Of a DNA stretch of 64,000 nt, positions 58,881 to 64,000 are shown in pieces. Source of the stretch: Solihabitans fulvus (lineage in GTDB: Bacteria > Actinomycetota > Actinomycetes > Mycobacteriales > Pseudonocardiaceae); NCBI RefSeq assembly GCF_008386585.1, contig NZ_VUOB01000053.1, forward strand, positions 53,339 to 117,338, in the 5' to 3' direction. Position numbers and translations under genes: made by a program. Every line of letters starts with the position of its first letter. Position 1 is the first letter of the stretch. The notes beneath the pieces are model-generated. The model did no database searches. It was not told the origin of the DNA and saw only the letters and a list, made by a program, of their open reading frames with translations.

Positions 58881-59146
58881 TCGGCGTCCTCGTCTCGAAT
58901 CTCCTGGATCGTGCGGGCCACAGTCTCTCGATCGACTCCCCAGTCCCGGTCGGTGGCCAGCTTGATCCACTCCGCCATACTCGGCTGGCTGGCTAGCTCG
59001 ATGAGCTGATTTCGGAGGTAGGCCGTCAGTGACATGCCTTCGGCAGCGGCCCGCCCTTGCAACTCGTTGACCACGCGCACCGGCACGTCCCGAATCTGCA
59101 CGGCCTTGACCGGGGCTTCCGGGGTGTCGCTCGGGTGGGCGTCCAT
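58877..59146 (-). CDS. Ribbon-helix-helix antitoxin (FitA/VapB-like)
   Basis: An 89-residue antitoxin: the strand-helix-helix DNA-binding domain is KAVQIRDVPVRVVNELQGRA with AEGMSLTAYLRNQLIELA, and the acidic C-terminal tail (TIQEIRDEDAE) should wrap the toxin. It should bind its own promoter with the toxin. ATG 59146 is chosen because the conserved domain starts soon after; a longer frame begins at 59182. No clear ribosome-binding site is present, so a leaderless transcript is possible. Confidence 0.85.
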   Translation of the reverse strand: MDAHPSDTPEAPVKAVQIRDVPVRVVNELQGRAAAEGMSLTAYLRNQLIELASQPSMAEWIKLATDRDWGVDRETVARTIQEIRDEDAE

Positions 59147-59239
59147 GGAATCCACGATAAGCGCTGCGCCTGCAGATTGCATGCAATAATTGTCGGTCGA
59201 ACACCAGTGCGACTGGATGCCTCGTTCGAGTGATCTGCG

Positions 59240-59809
59240 TCAGACGTGCTCCATCACCATGACGGCCGACGAGCCCGGTTCCAGCGCGCGGCATGTGTGC
59301 GGCAGATCCCCCGGGTACACCAGGTAGTCGCCCGGCCCCACCTCGATCGGCGCCTCGGTCGGCCCGGCCAGCACGCGGCCGGTGCTGACGATCATGTGCT
59401 CCACGGTCCCCGGCATGTGCGGCTGGGACTCCCTCGCCGGGCCGGGTTCGAGGTTCAGCACGTAGATGTCGCGCCGCGCGCCCGGCGGGCTGGAGGCGAG
59501 CAGCGTCGCCGTGTAGTGCGCGCGCTCCGAGTAGATCGCCGGTCCCTCGCCCGCCCTGATCACCTGGACCCTCGGCACCGGCGGGTCGACCAGCCGGCTG
59601 AACGGCACGCCGAGCGCGACGCCGAGCGCCCACAGGGTCTCCACGCTGGGGTTGGCGCTGCCGGACTCGAGCTGGGAGAGCGTGGACTTGGCGATCTTCG
59701 CGCGCTTGGCCAGCTCGGTGAGCGTCAGGCCGACCCGCTCGCGCTCGCGCCGCAGCGCGGCCGCGATGAGGTCGAGCGGCGCGGCGGCCCGCTCCCGGTG
59801 TTCTTCCAT
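59240..59809 (-). CDS. XRE-family regulator with C-terminal cupin
   Basis: A 189-residue regulator: helix-turn-helix at about residues 12-68 (LIAAALRRERERVGLTLTEL, AKRAKIAKSTLSQLESGSAN) and a cupin domain with ESQPHMPGTVEHMIVSTGRV and GDYLVYPGDLPHTCRAL. These regulators usually repress amino-acid or amine transporter genes next to them. It is divergent from azlCD, and two GTTCG-N6-CGAAC sites lie in the promoter region. ATG 59809 is favoured over the longer frame because it follows GGTGAGC and places the helix-turn-helix normally. Confidence 0.88.
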   Translation of the reverse strand: MEEHRERAAAPLDLIAAALRRERERVGLTLTELAKRAKIAKSTLSQLESGSANPSVETLWALGVALGVPFSRLVDPPVPRVQVIRAGEGPAIYSERAHYTATLLASSPPGARRDIYVLNLEPGPARESQPHMPGTVEHMIVSTGRVLAGPTEAPIEVGPGDYLVYPGDLPHTCRALEPGSSAVMVMEHV

Positions 59810-59844
59810 GCGCTCACCCCGCGTGTTCGGTCTGTCAGTCGGGC

Positions 59845-59909
59845 CGTTCGCCTTGACGAACGCCGACTTCGTGTTCACGATACGAGACTATGCGTTCGAT
59901 ATGGCGAAC
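59845..59909. promoter_or_regulatory. Promoter and twin operators of azlCD and its regulator
   Basis: CGTTCG-N6-CGAACG (59845-59862) and GTTCG-N6-CGAAC (59894-59909) are two dyads of the same design, 48 bp apart. The first overlaps a TTGACG -35 element (59853-59858). An ACGATA -10 (59877-59882, spacer 18) would start transcription at or just before the azlC ATG (59890), giving a leaderless message whose first codons carry the second operator. Confidence 0.6.
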
Positions 59910-60678
59910 ATTGGATCGCGAGTTACTCCGGAACGTCGGCGCGGTGGCCGCGGCCGCCGGCCTGGTCGGCGCGTCCTTCGGCGCGATCGCGGTGGCCGCT
60001 GGCCTGGCCTGGTGGCTGCCGCTGGTCATGTCCGTCCTGGTCTTCGCGGGCGGCTCGCAGTTCATGGCCGTCGGGGTGGTCGCCTCGGGCGGCAGCCCGG
60101 TGGCCGCCGTGATCGCGGGACTGGTCCTCAACCTCCGTCACCTGCCCTTCGGCATGGCCATCGGCGACGTCCTCGGCAGCGGCTGGCGGCGGCTGGTCGG
60201 CAGCCACCTGATCATCGACGAGTCGGTCGCCTTCGCCATGGGTCAGCGCGACCCCGAGCGCAGCAGGGCGGCCTTCTGGGCGTGCGGCATCTCGCTCTTC
60301 TTCTTCTGGAACCTCGGCGTGGTGGCCGGGTCCGTCGCCGGGCAGGCCATCGGCAACACCGACGCGCTCGGCCTGGACGCCGCGTTCCCCGCCGCCCTGT
60401 TCGCCCTGGTGCTGCCCTCGCTGCGGGACCGCGCCACCCGCCGCGTCGCGCTGATCGGCGCCGCCGTCGCGGTCGCGACCACCCCGCTGCTGCCGGCGGG
60501 GATCCCGGTGCTGCTCGCGCTGGTCGGCCTGCTCGCCGCCGGCCGCGCGCCGAAGCCGGCCACCGAACCCACGACCGAACCCACGACCGACCCCACGACC
60601 GAACCCACGACCGATCCCGCCGCCGACCCCGCTGCTGACAGCACAACCGCCCCCGCCACCTCGGAGGAGTCCCGATGA
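59890..60678 (+). CDS. azlC: Branched-chain amino-acid exporter large subunit (AzlC family)
   Basis: A 262-residue inner-membrane protein with about seven hydrophobic helices. AzlC marks are FGAIAVAAGLAWWLPLVMSV, FAGGSQFMAVGVVASG, LVLNLRHLPFGMAIG and HLIIDESVAFAMG. With AzlD it exports branched-chain amino acids or their analogues. The C-terminal 45 residues are a Thr/Pro/Glu/Asp repeat tail encoded by four 12-nt units. The ATG overlaps the operator region and has no ribosome-binding site. The stop overlaps the azlD ATG. Confidence 0.9.
   Translation: MRSIWRTLDRELLRNVGAVAAAAGLVGASFGAIAVAAGLAWWLPLVMSVLVFAGGSQFMAVGVVASGGSPVAAVIAGLVLNLRHLPFGMAIGDVLGSGWRRLVGSHLIIDESVAFAMGQRDPERSRAAFWACGISLFFFWNLGVVAGSVAGQAIGNTDALGLDAAFPAALFALVLPSLRDRATRRVALIGAAVAVATTPLLPAGIPVLLALVGLLAAGRAPKPATEPTTEPTTDPTTEPTTDPAADPAADSTTAPATSEESR
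60565..60612 (+). repeat. Four tandem 12-nt repeats in the azlC 3' end
   Basis: The unit GAACCCACGACC occurs four times in a row (60565-60612, one unit with a single change), encoding a repeated EPTT/DPTT tail in AzlC. Repeat number may vary between strains without changing the frame. Confidence 0.8.
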
Positions 60679-60983
60679 CCATGGTCGCCGTGCTGGCGCT
60701 CGCCGCGGGAACCTACGGCTTCCGGCTGGCCGGACCCCTGCTGCGCAAACGCCTGGAGATCCCCGAGCGGGTCCGCAGGCTCCTGTCGATGGCGGCGTGC
60801 GTGCTGCTGGTCGCGTTGGTCGCGACCGCGACCTTCACCCAGGGGCACGGGTTCGCAGGCTGGTCCCGGCCGGCCGGGGTGCTCGTCGGCGCGGTGGTCG
60901 CGTGGCGCAGGCTGCCGTTCGTGGTCGTGGTGGTCGCCGCGGCCGGCACCACCGCCTGCCTTCGCCTGCTCGGGGTGTCCTGA
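60675..60983 (+). CDS. azlD: Branched-chain amino-acid exporter small subunit (AzlD family)
   Basis: A 102-residue membrane protein with four hydrophobic helices (VLALAAGTYGFRLAGPLL, MAACVLLVALVATATF, PAGVLVGAVVAWRRL, FVVVVVAAAGTTACLRLL), the usual size and layout for AzlD. It completes the two-subunit exporter. GGAGGAG lies six bases before the ATG, which overlaps the azlC stop. Confidence 0.9.
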   Translation: MTMVAVLALAAGTYGFRLAGPLLRKRLEIPERVRRLLSMAACVLLVALVATATFTQGHGFAGWSRPAGVLVGAVVAWRRLPFVVVVVAAAGTTACLRLLGVS

Positions 60984-60985
60984 CC

Positions 60986-61612
60986 TCAGACCAGGGCGGC
61001 CCGCGCGGCCAGCGCGTCGACGCCGAACGGGACGCGATCGAGGGTCGCCAGCACCAGCATTCCCCCGCACAGCACGAAAACGACGTAGTGGAACTGTTCG
61101 GCGGCCGGCAGCGAGATCGTCATCGAGACGCCGTAGACGGCCAGCAGCCCGGCGGCGGCCTGCGCGGCGAGCCGGGTGCGCAGGCCGAGCAGGAGCGCGA
61201 GGCCGAGGCCGAGTTCGGCGACGGTCGCCGCCACCGCGAGCGGCCAGGCCAGGCCGCCGGGCAGGAACGTCGTCATCGATCGCGTGTAGTCCACGAAGTG
61301 GGCGAAGTCGCCCCAGGACACGCCTGCCGCGCCCGGCGCGCCGAAGACGCCGAACCGGTCGCACACGGCCAGCAGGAACTCGGCCGCCATGAGCAGCCTG
61401 ACCAGGACCGACAGCCACGACCACCGGTCGCGCAGCGCGGCGAACACGGCGAAGAGCACGGTGACGGCGACGCCGAACGCGTCGAGGCCGGGGGCGCGGT
61501 GCAGCACGAGTCCGTTCAGCGCGAACCACAGCGACTGCGCGGCGAGCGCGAACCACAGCGCGCGGACGGTGTTGCGGCGCGTGCGCGGACCGCTGAGCAC
61601 GATTGGTGACAC
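60986..61612 (-). CDS. DoxX-like multi-pass membrane protein
   Basis: A 208-residue protein with about five hydrophobic helices: WLSVLVRLLMAAEFLLAVCD, FLPGGLAWPLAVAATVAELG, ALLLGLRTRLAAQAAAGLLA and FHYVVFVLCGGMLVLATLD. The pattern of the second half matches the DoxX/DoxD family, linked to redox or thiosulfate metabolism in some bacteria; the function here is unknown. GTG 61612 has GGAGG six bases upstream. It ends 2 bp from azlD on the opposite strand with no visible terminator. Confidence 0.75.
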   Translation of the reverse strand: MSPIVLSGPRTRRNTVRALWFALAAQSLWFALNGLVLHRAPGLDAFGVAVTVLFAVFAALRDRWSWLSVLVRLLMAAEFLLAVCDRFGVFGAPGAAGVSWGDFAHFVDYTRSMTTFLPGGLAWPLAVAATVAELGLGLALLLGLRTRLAAQAAAGLLAVYGVSMTISLPAAEQFHYVVFVLCGGMLVLATLDRVPFGVDALAARAALV

Positions 61613-61758
61613 GATTTCCTCCAGCGTCGACGTGGTGCTTTCGTCGACGAGGAGGAGCCGGGGGACCGCGACGTTCCCCTCGGTTCGCGGGTGCGTCGGT
61701 GAGGTGGTTCACGGAGACCGGCGGGAACCTCGTGCCGCGCGGACGCCTCCGCGCGAGG

Positions 61759-62232
61759 TCAGCCGCCGAGCGCGGCGGCGGTCGGCGGCACCGTGCTCTT
61801 GCGCACGTGCTCGAACACCAGGTTCGTGTGCAGCTGGGCCACCTCCCTGCGGCTGGTGAAGCTGTCCAGCACGAGCCGTTGCAGGTGCGTGGTGTCCGCG
61901 ACCGCGACGTGCACCAGGAAGTCCTCCGGTCCGGCCACGTGCGACACCGAGATCGTCTCCGGCAGCGACAGCACGTAGTCCATGAACGGCCCGACCACGG
62001 CCCTGGTGTGCGGCCGGATCCGCACCGCGATCACGGCCTGCACCGGGCGGCCCAGCTCGGCGAGGTCGACCTCGGCCCGGTAGCCGGTGATCACCGCGCG
62101 CTCGCGCAGCGACCGGTGCCTGGTGACGCAGGTTGACGGGGCCACGTTGACCAACGCGGCGAGATCCTTGTTGGCCAGCCGCGCGTCCTTCTGCAACTCC
62201 TGGATGATGGCGGCGTCGACCGCATCGAGCAC
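61759..62232 (-). CDS. Lrp/AsnC-family regulator
   Basis: A 157-residue regulator: N-terminal helix-turn-helix (DAAIIQELQKDARLANKDLA, VNVAPSTCVTRHRSLRERAV) and the RAM ligand-binding domain (YRAEVDLAELGRPVQAVIAV, VAGPEDFLVHVAVADTTHLQ). It binds amino acids and controls metabolism or transport genes. GTG 62232 has AGAGG eight bases upstream; GTG 62241 is the alternative start. It is divergent from the amino-acid permease, with a 296-bp gap, and is the likely regulator of it. Confidence 0.9.
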   Translation of the reverse strand: MLDAVDAAIIQELQKDARLANKDLAALVNVAPSTCVTRHRSLRERAVITGYRAEVDLAELGRPVQAVIAVRIRPHTRAVVGPFMDYVLSLPETISVSHVAGPEDFLVHVAVADTTHLQRLVLDSFTSRREVAQLHTNLVFEHVRKSTVPPTAAALGG

Positions 62233-62444
62233 GTGAGTCACCTCTGGTTCGCGAACAGGATCGATGGCCCCGCTCGATTGGACGAATTCGACGCCGAGTT
62301 ACGGGCGCACGGCCGAATTTAATGCAGTCGGGCATCGGCTGGCCAATTCTCCCGGCGATTCGCGGATTGTTGTGACGGCTGTTACATCAAGGCTTGCCCA
62401 AGCATCGAACCGCCGACTTTCGGGCATCACTAGGGTCCTGCTCC

Positions 62445-62503
62445 CAGCAGGGTGGCCCGCGTCACCCTGCTGATGTGTGTCGGGGCGCGGGAGGCCCCGA
62501 CAC
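62445..62503 (+). promoter_or_regulatory. Two tandem hairpins in the leader of the amino-acid permease
   Basis: CAGCAGGGTG / CACCCTGCTG (62445-62454, 62463-62472) and GTGTCGGGGC / GCCCCGACAC (62477-62486, 62494-62503) are perfect 10-bp stems separated by four bases. The second ends just before the GGAAGGA that precedes the permease GTG. They could attenuate or stabilise the message. Confidence 0.5.
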
Positions 62504-62528
62504 CCCTCTGGACGGAAGGACCCACCTC

Positions 62529-63938
62529 GTGGATTCGTCAACGCAGACGGGGCGCGAAACGCAGCCGACGGTCGACGCTGACGGCTATACCAAGTCGCTC
62601 ACCAAACGCCAGGTGCAGATGATCGCCATTGGCGGTGCCATTGGCGTCGGGCTGTTCCTCGGCGCCGGCGGCAGGCTCGCCACAGCGGGCCCCTCGCTCG
62701 TCTTCGCCTATGCGGTGTGCGGCGCCGCGGCTTTCTTCGTGATGCGCGCGCTCGGCGAACTCGTGCTGCACCGGCCGACCGCCGGCAGTTTCGTCGAGTA
62801 CGCCCGCGAGTTCATCGGGCCGTGGGCCGGTTTCGCCTCCGGCTGGATGTACTGGGTGAACTGGGCGATGACCGGCGTCGCGGAGATCACCGCCGTCGGG
62901 ATCTACGTGAAGAAGTGGCTGCCGGACCTGCCGCAGTGGATCACCGCCCTGATCGCGCTCGCCGCCCTGCTCGCGATCAACCTGCTGTCGGTGCGGCTGT
63001 TCGGCGAGCTCGAGTTCTGGTTCTCCGTGGTCAAGGTGCTCGCCATCGTGGTGTTCCTGGTGGTCGGCGCCGGTCTCGTCGCCACCAGCGCGCACATCGG
63101 CGACGGCCAGGCCGGAGTCGCCAACCTGACCGCGCACCACGGGCTGTTCCCGCACGGCGTCGGCATCGCGCTGATGTCCTTGCAGGCCGTGGTGTTCGCC
63201 TACTCCGCGATCGAGCTGATCGGCATCGCGGCCGGCGAGACGCACAACCCGCGCGCGGTGCTGCCCAAGGCGATCAACAGCGTGGTCTGGCGGATCGCGA
63301 TCTTCTACGTCGGCTCGGTGCTGCTGCTGGCCATGCTGCTGCCCTGGGGGTCCTACAGCGGTGCCGAGAGCCCGTTCGTCACCGTGTTCTCCCGGCTCGG
63401 CATCCCCGGTGTCGGCGACGTGATGAACGTGGTCGTGCTGACCGCCGCGCTGTCCTCGTGCAACTCCGGCCTCTACTCCACCGGCCGCATCCTGCGGGCG
63501 CTCGCCGACAAGGGCGAGGCGCCTGCCTTCGCCGGGAAGATGAGCCGGCGGCACGTGCCCTACGGCGGCATCCTGTTCACCTCGGCGGTCTACGTGCTCG
63601 GCGTGGTGCTCAACTACATCGTGCCCAAGGAGGCCTTCGACATCGCCATGGCGATCGCCTCGCTTGGCGTGGTGGCGACCTGGGCCACGCTCATCCTCTG
63701 CCAGCTGCGGCTGCGCAGGGCCGCGCTGCGCGGCGAGGTCGAGCGCCCCAGCTACCGGATGCCGGGCGCGCCCTACACGGGCTGGGCGACGCTGGGCTTC
63801 CTCGCGCTGGTCATCGTCCTGATGGCGTTCTCGGACGGGCCCGAGTTCTGGGCGTTCTGCTCGCTGCCGGTGATCCTGCTGGTCATCGCGGCCAGCTGGA
63901 AGTGGATCCAGTCCCGCAGGGCGGCGGCAGCAAGCTAG
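62529..63938 (+). CDS. Amino-acid permease (APC superfamily, AAT/GABA-permease type)
   Basis: A 469-residue transporter with twelve hydrophobic helices. The first helix carries the substrate-site motif IGGAIGVGLFLGAGG; other family marks are PTAGSFVEYAREFIGPWAGF, YSAIELIGIAAGETHNP and SCNSGLYSTGRILRALA. This is the group of AnsP, GabP and similar proton-coupled permeases. The GTG has GGAAGGA about nine bases upstream. It is divergent from an Lrp regulator and follows two leader hairpins. The substrate is not identifiable by eye. Confidence 0.93.
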   Translation: MDSSTQTGRETQPTVDADGYTKSLTKRQVQMIAIGGAIGVGLFLGAGGRLATAGPSLVFAYAVCGAAAFFVMRALGELVLHRPTAGSFVEYAREFIGPWAGFASGWMYWVNWAMTGVAEITAVGIYVKKWLPDLPQWITALIALAALLAINLLSVRLFGELEFWFSVVKVLAIVVFLVVGAGLVATSAHIGDGQAGVANLTAHHGLFPHGVGIALMSLQAVVFAYSAIELIGIAAGETHNPRAVLPKAINSVVWRIAIFYVGSVLLLAMLLPWGSYSGAESPFVTVFSRLGIPGVGDVMNVVVLTAALSSCNSGLYSTGRILRALADKGEAPAFAGKMSRRHVPYGGILFTSAVYVLGVVLNYIVPKEAFDIAMAIASLGVVATWATLILCQLRLRRAALRGEVERPSYRMPGAPYTGWATLGFLALVIVLMAFSDGPEFWAFCSLPVILLVIAASWKWIQSRRAAAAS

Positions 63939-63948
63939 GGGGCGTCCC

Positions 63949-64000
63949 GTGGATCTTGTCCGCGCTAGCCGGGCCGAGGCGGCCCCTGGCGGCACCGCCG
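63949..64000 (+). CDS. Possible start of a further gene (partial)
   Basis: A GTG ten bases after the permease stop, with AGGGGG seven bases upstream, opens a frame (VDLVRASRAEAAPGGTA) running off the right edge. Only 17 codons are visible, so no family can be assigned. Position and strand suggest co-transcription with the permease. Confidence 0.35.
   Translation, partial: MDLVRASRAEAAPGGTA

Noticed and set aside
58476..59146. Toxin-antitoxin pair as part of a defence island or prophage
   Set aside because: The neighbours are PLP synthesis, an exporter and regulators; no phage, restriction or recombinase genes are present.
60565..60612. Short tandem repeats as a possible CRISPR array
   Set aside because: Units are 12 nt, contiguous without spacers, and encode an in-frame protein tail.

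Overview
The window is high-GC actinobacterial DNA, probably from the Pseudonocardiaceae or a close relative. This is inferred from the GC-rich third codon positions, frequent GTG starts, 4-nt start/stop overlaps, a conservon (cvn) operon, a phosphatidylinositol mannoside (PIM) synthesis block, an F420-type enzyme and an AfsR-like regulator. It is chromosomal. I see no rRNA, tRNA, insertion sequence, prophage or CRISPR array.

Layout. 1-4.7 kb: the start of a secreted glycosidase, divergent from a four-gene conservon. 4.8-11 kb: a 3-hydroxyacyl-CoA dehydrogenase, then a glutamine-synthetase-like/hydrolase/aldehyde dehydrogenase/SDR/GntR operon that should break down an amine or amino-alcohol through gamma-glutamyl intermediates. 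11-13.7 kb: small secreted protein, AraC regulator, EthD-like protein, Pro-rich membrane protein. 14-20.5 kb (minus strand): a peptide ABC transporter and a VOC protein, preceded by a strong promoter and a short cysteine-rich leader ORF. 20.5-24.9 kb: AfsR-like regulator and amylase.

25.1-39.9 kb: thrS, HIT hydrolase, then pgsA-patA-pimA-NUDIX, an arrangement known from mycobacteria. Here it is split by about 8 kb of other genes: aminotransferase, HxlR/thiolase pair, cold-shock protein, two-component system, YceI and an XRE regulator. pdxS, which follows in the mycobacterial order, lies at 57.5 kb, beyond a second insertion of about 17 kb. That insertion holds a YtrA-type ABC operon (40.4-42.4 kb), a pyrimidine-catabolism cluster (42.5-52.1 kb: LLM/F420 enzyme, dihydropyrimidinase, beta-ureidopropionase, NCS1 permease, PucR, aminotransferase, semialdehyde dehydrogenase), a hydrolase, a frameshifted regulator gene, an acidic zinc-ribbon protein and an EF-G-like GTPase. 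58.4-64 kb: VapBC-type toxin-antitoxin pair, XRE-cupin regulator divergent from azlCD, a DoxX-like protein, an Lrp regulator and an amino-acid permease.

The observations I rate highest are the cysteine-type leader ORF ahead of the VOC/peptide-transporter genes; the pyrimidine cluster that has an LLM/F420 enzyme but no dihydropyrimidine dehydrogenase; a possible structured leader before the glutamine-synthetase-like gene; and a 16-nt tandem duplication whose removal restores part of a broken regulator gene. Functions are inferred from sequence read by eye; no database search was run.
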